Origin: Marinifilum flexuosum
GTDB taxonomy: Bacteria > Bacteroidota > Bacteroidia > Bacteroidales > Marinifilaceae
Direction of reading: 5' to 3'
Assembly: GCF_003610555.1 (NCBI RefSeq)
Contig: NZ_RAPQ01000008.1
Coordinates: 1,790,490-1,854,489, forward strand
Length of the DNA: 64,000 bases
The notes under the pieces were generated by a model. It searched no databases. It had not been told where the DNA came from and saw nothing but the letters and a program-made list of their open reading frames with translations. Both the position numbers and the translations under genes were made by a program. Below are positions 8,093 to 16,997 of this stretch, one piece after another (positions within the stretch are counted from its first letter, which is position 1; every line of letters starts with the position of its first letter).

Positions 8093-8691
8093 TAGGCGTG
8101 GTTTTCAGTGATTTTGTACCCAACAAAAGCAACCTCAATAACGATGTCTTTGTCAGCAGGACAAGGAGCATTGAAGATGTTTAGTTCAGGTAAAATGGTT
8201 TGATTTGGAGCAATGATAAAAGGACTAACCTCATGAGCCATGTCTACGGTTTTATCATCACCAGCTTGCTCTGGAGTCATGTGACGCAAAATGGCCTTCA
8301 TCTTTTCTTTGTTGGCTACTTTGATTGATAACTCATTGTTGAAAAAGCTTGCAAGAGTTGGATTTTCCGAACCAACATTGAACTCCTGTGCAGAGATTTC
8401 ATCTTCACTTGCCAATTTTGCGGCACAATTTGCAGTTGAGATCAAAATCCCAGTTACCAGGAAAGCAACCCCACCAGTCAAACGTGCTGAATCGATGTTC
8501 CGAACACCATCTTTCTCCACGTCCTGAGGCTTCATTAATTGCTGAATTCCTGTTTTCCCTGCCAGGGATTTACGGATGTACAAAACATCTTTCTCGATCT
8601 GAGCTCCGTCAGTATCAAAAGTGATTTGCTTGTTTGCTTTTGCAATCGCTCTTACGTTTGCTTTTTCTTCTAAAACTTTAACTAATTCCAT
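8092..8691 (-). CDS. 199-residue cassette protein, candidate major structural protein
   Basis: 199 residues. The N-terminal third is charged and helical (MELVKVLEEKANVRAIAKANKQ). A hydrophobic stretch at about 75-95 (GGVAFLVTGILISTANCAA) could be a buried strand/helix or a membrane-facing segment. The C-terminal half alternates hydrophobic residues as in beta sandwiches (PFIIAPNQTILPELNIFNAP, DIVIEVAFVGYKIT). Its central position in the operon, moderate size and lack of enzyme motifs make it the best candidate for a capsid-type protein here, but no capsid family is recognised and the assignment is speculative. Confidence 0.45.
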   Translation of the reverse strand: MELVKVLEEKANVRAIAKANKQITFDTDGAQIEKDVLYIRKSLAGKTGIQQLMKPQDVEKDGVRNIDSARLTGGVAFLVTGILISTANCAAKLASEDEISAQEFNVGSENPTLASFFNNELSIKVANKEKMKAILRHMTPEQAGDDKTVDMAHEVSPFIIAPNQTILPELNIFNAPCPADKDIVIEVAFVGYKITENHA

Positions 8692-8757
8692 GCTATTTAA
8701 ACTATTACTCTGTGTTTCTAAAAAATGATTTTTTCCTATGCGATTGTTTTACAAGGC

Positions 8758-9246
8758 CTAGTTTACCTCGTTTAATTCGTAGCTTCCACCTTCATAACCA
8801 CCATCTGAAAGAGCTTCCAAAGCATTAATTTCATCTTGCTCTTCCATATCAAGAATATCCTGGTAGCTGCCTACTGCATTTAGCTCATCGCTCATATCGT
8901 CTTCTGTGTATTCAGCCAATTCAGCCGCACCGATTGAACCATGAAGAGCTGGGATAAAGCCAGTATCTTCCTTGGCAAAAGGAGTCATTGCAGATAAGGC
9001 TCCAGCTGTGGCAATACCAGCGCAAATGCTTTTATATTGAGCAGGAACTTTTAAGGCTCCAACAGTGCCAAGAGCGGCAACGCCTACACCTAATCCTACT
9101 TCTTTTAATTTCTTTTTCTTTGGGTCAACTTCCTGGTCTACTTTCAGAACCTTTTTACCCATAACAACCGCATATCGTCCAGCCATTACGCCACCCACGG
9201 TTTTAGCTAACTCCATACCAACTACGGAAATGTTGTTTTTTCTCAT
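8758..9246 (-). CDS. Gly/Ala-rich membrane-associated cassette protein
   Basis: 162 residues in three parts: an N-terminal hydrophobic Gly/Ala-rich segment (MELAKTVGGVMAGRYAVV), a central Gly/Ala/Val-rich stretch (about 50-90, GLGVGVAALGTVGALKVP and ICAGIATAGALSAM) that may contain one or two membrane helices, and a very acidic C-terminal tail (TEDDMSDELNAV, DMEEQDEINALEAL). Such hydrophobic plus acidic architecture is seen in minor membrane proteins of lipid-containing phages, but homology is not established. It lies between the transglutaminase-fold gene and the candidate structural genes. Confidence 0.5.
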   Translation of the reverse strand: MRKNNISVVGMELAKTVGGVMAGRYAVVMGKKVLKVDQEVDPKKKKLKEVGLGVGVAALGTVGALKVPAQYKSICAGIATAGALSAMTPFAKEDTGFIPALHGSIGAAELAEYTEDDMSDELNAVGSYQDILDMEEQDEINALEALSDGGYEGGSYELNEVN

Positions 9247-9266
9247 TACTTAAATTTTAGATTGAT

Positions 9267-11372
9267 TTACTTTTTCTTATTTGCTCCCCACAACAAACCA
9301 CCACCAACTAAAAGCAAGGCTCCAATGGCTAAAGGGTTCATTCTTGCTTGTTTTGTGTTGTTAGCAGTTATAGGTTGAAATGAATTTGATTGACCTGACT
9401 CAGTATGATAGGTTCCAGGATCATTTGAAGCCTGATAACTCGGAACGCTGTAATTTGGTTTTGCAGGCAACTTCACAGCTGGCTTTTTCTTATCGAGCAC
9501 CCGATTAAAAATTACCAGGTTGTTCTCAGCTCTGCTTTTCTTTTGTTCCAGGAGTAACCTTTTTGCAGGATCAGTTTCATTTTTGATTCTCTCACTAAGA
9601 TTACTGATTCTCTTTTCCTTCATTTTCTTGATCATGTCACCCAAACCAACAGCTTTCAAAATTGAGAAGATAGGAACCAGGATCATGGCTACTTTCTTTG
9701 CAATGGCAGCACTGCCAATTGCAGTTGTAGTTGCTACAACTCCCAATTCTTGCTTGGCAATGTCCTTATGAACCAACTTTAAGAAAGCCAATCTTTCCTT
9801 TTCATATTTAGACATCGGCTTTGAGCGAGAATTTCTCATTTTAGCTCTCATTTCGGCAGCCATTCTTTTTGCCTTGGCTCTTGCTCTGCGTCTTCGGCGG
9901 CGTCTTCTCCTTCTTCTTCCTTCAAGTTGGCCTAAATCTCCAGCCAGGTTCATGTATGGAAGACTTGCTTTCTGAGCTGCTTTTTGCCAGGCACTTGCTA
10001 AGACTCTTCTTAGTTTACTTTCCTTACCACCTAAAAAGCGGTATTTCTTGGCGAATTTGGAGTAAGCACGTTTGGCCGCATTGTAATCCTTTGTAGAAAT
10101 TCCCAATTGCTTAGCCTGGGCAGCAGAAAGTAATCCATAGCCCATTTTAAGAGCCAATCCCTTTTTGTTGTTTTTGATTCGTGAACGTAAAACAGCACGA
10201 ATGGCAATGTTAATCGGGTTGATTTTCATTAGGAACTTGGCAACCTTTTTAAAACCTTTGGCAATGAATTTCCCTGCCTTTTTAACTGTTCTTCTAGCAT
10301 ATCGACCAAACTTTTTGATTTTACGCCTGAACTTTTTGAAAAATCCATCCAAGGCAGAAAGCAACCCAATGGTTTCTCCATCTTCACCAGCCATTCCATT
10401 AAGTGGAGAAAGGTTTTCTCTTTCCCATTTGGAACCATCTGTCAGTTTAATGATGATACCATCCAGGGATTCTCCATCTTTAATAGCCTGTAAAGCTGCT
10501 TTCATGTGTAACCAGAACTTCTGACCAAAACCTAAGGCATGGTATTTTTCAGGTTCCAACTCATATTCTCTAAGTGTGGTTTCCAGTTGGGTTTCTCCCA
10601 GGATTCGAAGAGCTTTTTCTTCTTCCTCCAGGTCTGAATCACCAACTCCGTTGACCTGCTCAGAATTATGAAGTCTTTGCATGATGGTGTCGTAATTATC
10701 GCCACTTTCATGCAAATGGTTCAGTGCTCCAAGACCGTCAACAAATTCGGGATCTGCTCCAACCCCAGCCAATGTTTCAATTTGCATTTGTTTGTCTTTT
10801 TTAGATGTATATTCAGCTTCACAGTTGAAGCGGTGTAAGACGGTATCGATACAAACATCACCAACAACAACATAGACATGTGAAAAGGGTTTACCCTCGT
10901 AACCAGCTATTCGAATGGAAAAAGGAATACCAAGACAGTAAAGAAGAGAGCCAACAAATAAAGAGTGATCATCACAATCACTTGGCGTGTTTGGAGTGGA
11001 TCTGTTTAGCCATATCCTTGCAGGGGTGCTAAGCTGTTCAATTCCTGGAGTATCTTTCTTGTACTGAATGTGATTGAAGACAAAATCCCAAATCGATTTT
11101 AGGGTATTGTACCTGGTATCACGTTTCAGGCTTTTGGCTAGCTCCTTTACTTGTCCATGGTGTTTTTTAATGATATCGCACATGATGGAAACGGTATCAT
11201 CTACCGATCCTTCTGTGAATGTGCTGGTGAACTTGACATCGCTGGTATCAATTAAATGATTGAACTCAAAACCAGGTTTGATCTTTCTCACACCTTGGTG
11301 TACAATCTGACCATTAGCAGTGCGGAACACTACATCTCCGTTTTTGTTAGTTGTTTTTAAGACGGTTTCCAT
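9267..11372 (-). CDS. Transglutaminase-like protein with poly-arginine tract and C-terminal membrane anchor
   Basis: 701 residues. The N-terminal third (about 60-180) is a transglutaminase/cysteine-protease-like domain with the triad order Cys about 132 (SDCDDHS), His about 165 (FSHVYVVV) and Asp about 174 (CIDTV). The middle is strongly basic (FRRKIKKFGRYARRTVKKAGKF region) and contains a run of 11 arginines near residues 485-495 written with mixed AGA, AGG, CGC and CGA codons, so it is maintained at protein level. A Pro-rich region and a final hydrophobic span (PLAIGALLLVGGGLLWGANKKK) follow. The protein could process or cross-link virion proteins while its basic part binds nucleic acid and its tail anchors in a membrane; this is inference. 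Large co-directional genes directly flank it. Confidence 0.7.
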   Translation of the reverse strand: METVLKTTNKNGDVVFRTANGQIVHQGVRKIKPGFEFNHLIDTSDVKFTSTFTEGSVDDTVSIMCDIIKKHHGQVKELAKSLKRDTRYNTLKSIWDFVFNHIQYKKDTPGIEQLSTPARIWLNRSTPNTPSDCDDHSLFVGSLLYCLGIPFSIRIAGYEGKPFSHVYVVVGDVCIDTVLHRFNCEAEYTSKKDKQMQIETLAGVGADPEFVDGLGALNHLHESGDNYDTIMQRLHNSEQVNGVGDSDLEEEEKALRILGETQLETTLREYELEPEKYHALGFGQKFWLHMKAALQAIKDGESLDGIIIKLTDGSKWERENLSPLNGMAGEDGETIGLLSALDGFFKKFRRKIKKFGRYARRTVKKAGKFIAKGFKKVAKFLMKINPINIAIRAVLRSRIKNNKKGLALKMGYGLLSAAQAKQLGISTKDYNAAKRAYSKFAKKYRFLGGKESKLRRVLASAWQKAAQKASLPYMNLAGDLGQLEGRRRRRRRRRRRARAKAKRMAAEMRAKMRNSRSKPMSKYEKERLAFLKLVHKDIAKQELGVVATTTAIGSAAIAKKVAMILVPIFSILKAVGLGDMIKKMKEKRISNLSERIKNETDPAKRLLLEQKKSRAENNLVIFNRVLDKKKPAVKLPAKPNYSVPSYQASNDPGTYHTESGQSNSFQPITANNTKQARMNPLAIGALLLVGGGLLWGANKKK

Positions 11373-11373
11373 T

Positions 11374-11949
11374 TTATAACTTGCTAAATATGTCAGTTAG
11401 AACAGATGCAGGATTGTTAATTGTTTTGGCAATGTCCTGCCAGGTTCTGCTAATATCAATTTTGATGCTGGGCATATCAATGCCGTTAACTTTCAGGTGA
11501 TCCACATACATGCGTAGGCTGTGCCCCTGTAACTCCTTCGCCTTTAAAAGTTGAATGATGGAAGCCAGTTTTACTGAAAAAACATACTTAATTTCAGTCT
11601 TGGCATTGCCAGTAACCTTTTGGTTAGGTTGCTCCAAAGGTGTTTTTCCAAGTAATATCTTTTGATCGCCTTTTTCCAGGATCAGGTTAATCTGGTATGT
11701 GTTTAAAGTGGCAGTAAATCCAATTTTACTGGTTAGCTCCATAGCACCGTTCAGATTTAAAGCACCTCTTTTAAAATCGACTTTAATCCTGGGAAGACCT
11801 TTGGGTTTTACCTCTATTTTATTTGTGGTATAATCCTTGATTTTATCTTCCAGCTGATTGGCCTTGTTGCCAAGGTAGGGAACTAGTTTATCCCTAAGGT
11901 AGAAAGCTGTTGCAAGGCTACCAATAAGTATGATGTGTCCTGTTTTCAT
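11374..11949 (-). CDS. Membrane-anchored beta-sandwich-like protein, first gene of main cassette operon
   Basis: 191 residues. An N-terminal hydrophobic segment (HIILIGSLATAFYL, residues 4-17) is followed by a short linker and a beta-rich domain (about 50-165) with the patterns KVDFKRGALNLNG, NTYQINLILEKGDQKILLGKTPLEQP and IKYVFSVKL, which resemble the LEA type 2 / immunoglobulin-like fold used by some membrane-anchored periplasmic proteins. The fold call is tentative. It ends one base before the 701-residue gene and begins the uninterrupted run of minus-strand genes down to 724. Function unknown. Confidence 0.5.
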   Translation of the reverse strand: MKTGHIILIGSLATAFYLRDKLVPYLGNKANQLEDKIKDYTTNKIEVKPKGLPRIKVDFKRGALNLNGAMELTSKIGFTATLNTYQINLILEKGDQKILLGKTPLEQPNQKVTGNAKTEIKYVFSVKLASIIQLLKAKELQGHSLRMYVDHLKVNGIDMPSIKIDISRTWQDIAKTINNPASVLTDIFSKL

Positions 11950-12089
11950 ATCCCAAATATGAGGATATCAGGTTAACGGTCAATATGTTTGAATGAAGCT
12001 GAATTGAAGTGAAAGACTATGCAAATTGCTGATTGCCATTTTTAATGAAAAAGTAGTTTTACAATCTAAAATGATATCCCGATCTGGCA

Positions 12090-12122
12090 TAAAAAAAGGA
12101 ACCTTTGAAAAGCTCCTTTTAT
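12090..12122 (-). terminator. Terminator of the 224-residue gene
   Basis: On the minus strand AAAAGGAGC / GTTCCTTTT form a stem with a GT/GA mismatch zone, followed by a run of seven T. It separates the zinc-ribbon gene ending at 12148 from the main cassette operon, whose first gene starts at 11949. Confidence 0.7.
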
Positions 12123-12147
12123 CCTGTATTCATGTTTGGAAAATGGT

Positions 12148-12822
12148 TTATATGTCCTCTTCTTCCTGTTGTTCTTGTGCAAGATATGCTTGTAAAGTGG
12201 TGAATATCTGCATTTGTTCTTGGTGTGACTTGGAGAATAGTACGTATAACATCTGTCCAAGGTAGGCCTGTGCATCTGGTTGCATCCTGCGAATGGCATC
12301 AATGATTTGACGTTCCTGGATATTGAATTCATTTTCTACACTACCCAGTGAACTAGGATTTTGAGGGATTAGATTGTTAGCAAGCATGCCCAGTGTAGTT
12401 TGAACCGCTGGCATTTGGGTTATGGCTGTAACGGTGTCCTTGGTTGTGCTTTTCTCTGCTTGCTCCAATTCTTTAAGGTGATTTTCCTTTAATTCTGAAA
12501 TCTTATCTTCAAGTTTTTCAATTTTAAAACTCTGCCTTAAGCTTGTGTCTTCCAGTATTCTTATTTTACCTTCATATTCTGTCCTAAGGTTTAAAATGGT
12601 ATTAAAATTCTCTCTTTCCAGGGATCTTAATTCTTTAGAGGCATTCATCATTTGTTGTTGATTTGGGGAACTTATCCCGTTTTCTGGATATATTCCATTT
12701 AATTCATTAAAATATTTTTCGGCTATTCTTTTCTTTTTAGCCTCGTTTTGACATGATACTGAGCAATATTTGCTGTCTGATCTTCTGCCAATAATTGGTT
12801 TATTACATACTATACAATTCAT
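12148..12822 (-). CDS. Zinc-ribbon coiled-coil protein
   Basis: 224 residues. The N-terminus has a four-cysteine zinc ribbon, CIVCNKP...YCSVSC (Cys3, Cys6, Cys19, Cys23), followed by a long Lys/Glu-rich coiled coil (about 60-140), a Pro/Asn-rich linker and a helical C-terminus with an acidic Glu run. Short N-terminal zinc ribbons of this kind are common in mobile-element proteins of Bacteroidota, sometimes in DNA-binding or regulatory roles. It has its own terminator and faces a 239-base intergenic region opposite the restriction operon, so it may be a regulator of the cassette; this is inference. Confidence 0.6.
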   Translation of the reverse strand: MNCIVCNKPIIGRRSDSKYCSVSCQNEAKKKRIAEKYFNELNGIYPENGISSPNQQQMMNASKELRSLERENFNTILNLRTEYEGKIRILEDTSLRQSFKIEKLEDKISELKENHLKELEQAEKSTTKDTVTAITQMPAVQTTLGMLANNLIPQNPSSLGSVENEFNIQERQIIDAIRRMQPDAQAYLGQMLYVLFSKSHQEQMQIFTTLQAYLAQEQQEEEDI

Positions 12823-13061
12823 GATTTCTTGTGCTAAGAGGTTATCAGGATAACTGAATATGTATTTAATATTTAGGTGATTAATTGTTTTATCCAGTTA
12901 CAGGGATAAAAGTAGGGGTAAATGAGATGGCATTCTTATTCAAGTTCGTTCATGATATAGCATGATTATTTATGGCAAATTATGCTAAAAACTTAAATAA
13001 CATTTATATTTTAGTAAACCCAACTATATTAAAAACATCTTCTAGAACTAAAGTTGATTGA
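12823..13061. other. Divergent intergenic region
   Basis: 239 bases separate the first minus-strand cassette gene from the first plus-strand restriction gene, so promoters for both directions must lie here. It is AT-rich with several TTAATATTT/ATATTTTAG-like stretches, but I could not pick a convincing pair of -33 and -7 boxes for either side. No small reading frame with a good start is visible. Confidence 0.4.
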
Positions 13062-16000
13062 ATGAAAATTATTAATAATCAAGATATTCTTCTTAAGGAA
13101 GAATTTGAGAATACGATTCAGGATAATTCAAAAGTATATTTAAGTTGTAACTACTTTACTGTCTTTGCTTTATTTGAGTTACTTCCAATACTAAATAGAG
13201 TAAAACATATACAAATACTATTAAATATTAAGAATAAGGATATAGAGGAGTTTAAGTTTATTCAGTCAGAAAAGGAACACAAGCTTAATCTATTGCTTGA
13301 TAAGCCATTCAGGGCAAATAAAGTAATATCATTTATCCAGAAAAATACCGAAATAAGAAAAGGTGGTATTGGCAATCAGAATATTTTAATAGTAGAGAAT
13401 GATAATGTTTCTACATGTTTTTCTCTTACTCCAATGGATTTAGATTCTGTTTGTTTGGGACTTGTTGCTTCGAAGTTACCAGTATTTATAAATACGTTTG
13501 AGGATTCTGACAATCAGTATTTGAAGCTATTCAATAATGTTTGGCAAAATGGTAGCCAATCGGCAATAGATTTGGTAATTGATAATGTTGCAAAAGCATC
13601 AAAAAGTATCCCTGCGCAGGATATTTATAAATATTGCGTTCGTCAGATTTTTCAGGATTCTGCAATAACAGACAAAGCAGATGAGAAATTACAAAAAGTC
13701 GGCTTTAAAGATTCTAAGATTTGGAGTTTGCTTTATAATTTTCAGAAAGATGCTGTGATTGGAGCCATCGAAAAAATTGAAACCTTCGGGGGGTGTATTA
13801 TTGCAGACAGCGTTGGTTTGGGTAAAACCTTTGAAGCTTTAGCAGTGATGAAATATTATCAGCTTAGAAATGATAGAATTCTAGTTTTAGCTCCTAAAAA
13901 ACTTCGAGAAAACTGGACTTTATACCAGTTAAATGATAAAAGAAATATTCTAGCTCAGGATAGATTAAACTACGATGTTCTTAACCATACTGATCTTACA
14001 AGAGAAAGAGGTTTATCAGGAGATATAAATCTTGAGATGATAAACTGGGGGAACTACGATTTAGTAGTGATTGATGAATCGCATAATTTTAGAAATAATC
14101 CCAATAAAAAAGATGGGATTACTCGCTATAAGCGTTTAATGAACGATGTGATAAAGGCAAATATTAGAACAAAAGTACTAATGTTATCTGCAACTCCAGT
14201 CAATAATAAAATGAATGATTTGAAAAATCAAATCGCATTTATTACCGAGGGAGATGATGAAGCTTTTGCATCACATGGTATTGATAGTATAACCAATTTG
14301 ATGAGAGATTCACAAAGACGATTTTCTGATTGGTATAAATCTAGTGATCCTGAAAAATTGAATGCTAAAGATTTGATGGAAAAGCTAGATGGTGGATATT
14401 TTAAAATTCTGGATATGCTCACTATTGCTCGTTCAAGAAAGCATATTGAAAAATATTATGACACCACAGAAATTGGTAAGTTTCCCACTCGTAATACGCC
14501 TATAACAGTAAAGCCTGGTATTGATGCTCTTGAAAAGTTTAACGATATCGAACAGCTTTATGATGAAATTAGTAGTCTGAATTTGGCTGCATATACACCA
14601 CTGGCATATGTAAGAGCAGATAAAAGGGAGCTTTACGAACAAAAGTATGATGTGCAGACTCACACTGGTAGTGTGTTTAAGCAAGTTGACCGTGAGCAAT
14701 CTTTGATTTATTTAATGAGAGTAAACCTTTTAAAACGACTTGAAAGCTCTATATTTTCGTTTAGAATTACTCTTGAAAAGTTAATTGAGTTTATTGAGGC
14801 AAATATTAATCAAATTGCTAAGCATTACGAATCAGATTTGGCTTTAGATGTTAATATTATCGATATTGAAACAGATGATACTGAACTGGAAGATTTACTT
14901 GTAGGAGGTAAAACTAAGGTTTTGTTGCAAGATATGGATCTAATTAAATGGCAACAGAATCTTGAATTGGATAGGAATATCTTATCGCAGCTTCTGAATG
15001 AAATTGAAGAAATCCATGCTGCCAGAGATGCTAAAATTATAAAACTTAAAGAATTAATAGAAAGTAAACTTGAAAACCCTATTAATGACGATAATAAGAA
15101 GGTAATTGTATTTACAGCCTTTGCAGATACAGCCAATTATCTTTACAATGAACTACAACAATGGCTATATAAAGAAAAGAAGATTTACAGTGCATTGGTA
15201 ACTGGTTCTGGAACCAATAAGACCAATATGAAGGAATGTAAATCTGATCTTAATTCGATTTTGTTGAATTTTTCACCTCTTTCAAAAAAGAGAAATGAGA
15301 TTTATCCTGAGATTACTGATCAAATTGATATACTATTTTGTACAGACTGTATTTCAGAAGGGCAAAACCTGCAAGATTGTGATTATCTAATTAACTATGA
15401 TATTCATTGGAATCCTGTTCGTATTATTCAACGCTTTGGACGTATTGACAGGATTGGCTCTAAAAATGAAAATATACAGTTGGTAAATTTCTTCCCAAGT
15501 ATGGAGCTTGATGGTTTTATCGACTTAATTGCTCGTGTACAAGGTAGGATGGTAATGCTTGATGTTTCAGCAACTGGAGAGGATAATGTTATTTCTAAAA
15601 ACAATAAAGAAATGCAAGATCTTGAATACCGTAAACGCCAGTTGAAACAACTTCAAGAACAGGTAATGGATATTGAAGATATTCAAGGAAATATTTCAAT
15701 CACCGACCTTTCCTTTAATGACTTTAAAATAGATATTGAGAAAAGTAGTGATAAGGAATTAGAAGCATTAAACGAAATTCCTCCAGCATCATTTGCCGTT
15801 GTTAAATCAAACCTGGAAGATATTAAAGAAGGGGTGTTATTCTGCTTGAAAGACACTAATAATATTGAGGAGAAAAAATTAAAAGACAATATCATTTATC
15901 CATACTTCCTGGTTTATCTTAGTGCAGATGGTGAGCATGTTGTTACAGCAAAACAAACAAAAACAGCGCTAGATTACTTCCGCAAGCTATCTATGGGTAG

Positions 16001-16229
16001 AACCAGAGTAATGAACGATACTGTTGAGTTGTTTAATAAGGAAACAAGGAATTCTAAAAAAATGGAACAATATACAGAATTGCTTCGCACTGCAATAAAT
16101 AACATTGTTGGTGTTCAAGAAGAGTTTGGATTGGATTCTTTAGCTACACCAGGTGGTGCAACGCTATTAGGTAATAGCATCAATAGTGAAGAAGACTTAG
16201 AATTGGTTGCATATTTAATTATTAAGTAA
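13062..16229 (+). CDS. SNF2-family helicase with PLD-like N-terminus, defence operon
   Basis: 1055 residues. Residues about 1-165 look like a degenerate phospholipase D-like domain (no HxK motif found) such as precedes HepA/SNF2-type helicases. The motor has Walker A ADSVGLGKT (about 247), DESH box (about 336), motif III LSATPVNN and motif VI QRFGRIDRIGS (about 789), with a helical insertion between the two lobes and a coiled-coil-like tail (about 830-900). SNF2 ATPases translocate on dsDNA. The gene opens a four-gene operon with an 8-base gap to the next gene. This helicase, DUF4391-like, Mod, Res order recurs in type III restriction loci as far as I know; its exact role beside Res is not settled here. 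Confidence 0.85.
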   Translation: MKIINNQDILLKEEFENTIQDNSKVYLSCNYFTVFALFELLPILNRVKHIQILLNIKNKDIEEFKFIQSEKEHKLNLLLDKPFRANKVISFIQKNTEIRKGGIGNQNILIVENDNVSTCFSLTPMDLDSVCLGLVASKLPVFINTFEDSDNQYLKLFNNVWQNGSQSAIDLVIDNVAKASKSIPAQDIYKYCVRQIFQDSAITDKADEKLQKVGFKDSKIWSLLYNFQKDAVIGAIEKIETFGGCIIADSVGLGKTFEALAVMKYYQLRNDRILVLAPKKLRENWTLYQLNDKRNILAQDRLNYDVLNHTDLTRERGLSGDINLEMINWGNYDLVVIDESHNFRNNPNKKDGITRYKRLMNDVIKANIRTKVLMLSATPVNNKMNDLKNQIAFITEGDDEAFASHGIDSITNLMRDSQRRFSDWYKSSDPEKLNAKDLMEKLDGGYFKILDMLTIARSRKHIEKYYDTTEIGKFPTRNTPITVKPGIDALEKFNDIEQLYDEISSLNLAAYTPLAYVRADKRELYEQKYDVQTHTGSVFKQVDREQSLIYLMRVNLLKRLESSIFSFRITLEKLIEFIEANINQIAKHYESDLALDVNIIDIETDDTELEDLLVGGKTKVLLQDMDLIKWQQNLELDRNILSQLLNEIEEIHAARDAKIIKLKELIESKLENPINDDNKKVIVFTAFADTANYLYNELQQWLYKEKKIYSALVTGSGTNKTNMKECKSDLNSILLNFSPLSKKRNEIYPEITDQIDILFCTDCISEGQNLQDCDYLINYDIHWNPVRIIQRFGRIDRIGSKNENIQLVNFFPSMELDGFIDLIARVQGRMVMLDVSATGEDNVISKNNKEMQDLEYRKRQLKQLQEQVMDIEDIQGNISITDLSFNDFKIDIEKSSDKELEALNEIPPASFAVVKSNLEDIKEGVLFCLKDTNNIEEKKLKDNIIYPYFLVYLSADGEHVVTAKQTKTALDYFRKLSMGRTRVMNDTVELFNKETRNSKKMEQYTELLRTAINNIVGVQEEFGLDSLATPGGATLLGNSINSEEDLELVAYLIIK

Positions 16230-16237
16230 TTAAAGGT

Positions 16238-16996
16238 ATGAACTACAATAAGATTCTAAAAATTCCGAATTCTTCCATTTTGAATAAGAGGCTAACAAAA
16301 TCTTTCTTTTTGAAGAATTTTGCATTGTCTTCTGCCGAAAAGAGTTTTTTGAATTCTAATATTGAGTCTATGGAGTTGGTGGCTGAAATTAGTACCAATT
16401 CTGCAAATATTCCTCAATATGTAGATGATAATTCTTCTTACGAAAGAATTTATGTGATCACATGCAAGCTTCCTATTAATACACTTAGTAAATTTGCGAC
16501 AAAATGCATTGAACTCATACAAGGATATATTCCTTATCACATTTTATTAATAATTCAGGATGAAAATGAATTTGTCATTAATGCATGTAATAAACGAATA
16601 AACAAAAACGATACTACCAAAAGAGTAATAGAAGAAGATTTTACAACTCCTGTAATTAATAAGCTCTTTAAAACTGATATTGTAAGTGATTTATACGAAG
16701 CTGTTAATTATTCTGTTCTGGATAAGATGAATATGCAAGCCATTTTTAATTCTTACATACAAAGTATAGTAAGATATAAAACAGCAAGTATTACAGGTTC
16801 ATTTAATAAACGAACCTACAGCCGTACTGAGGAAGATGTTGAATTGTTAAAAGAAATTGAACTTCTGGAAGCAGATATTAGATATTTTAAAGCTCAAATA
16901 AAAAAAGAGACTCAAATTAGCGATAAGGTTGAGTTAAATATTAAAATACAGGAAAACAGAAAACAAATTGAAACGATAAAAAATAAACTACTATAG
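16238..16996 (+). CDS. DUF4391-like protein of the type III restriction operon
   Basis: 252 residues. An N-terminal PN(S/T)-x-L-N-K-R start (ILKIPNSSILNKRLTKSFF) and an alpha/beta core fit the DUF4391 family, whose genes typically sit between an SNF2 helicase and type III mod. The last 60 residues are a Lys/Glu-rich coiled coil (EDVELLKEIELLEADIRYF). It lies 8 bases after the helicase gene and 1 base before mod, so it is translated together with them. It probably bridges the helicase to the methyltransferase complex; that is inference and no catalytic motif is visible. Confidence 0.7.
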   Translation: MNYNKILKIPNSSILNKRLTKSFFLKNFALSSAEKSFLNSNIESMELVAEISTNSANIPQYVDDNSSYERIYVITCKLPINTLSKFATKCIELIQGYIPYHILLIIQDENEFVINACNKRINKNDTTKRVIEEDFTTPVINKLFKTDIVSDLYEAVNYSVLDKMNMQAIFNSYIQSIVRYKTASITGSFNKRTYSRTEEDVELLKEIELLEADIRYFKAQIKKETQISDKVELNIKIQENRKQIETIKNKLL

Positions 16997-16997
16997 C

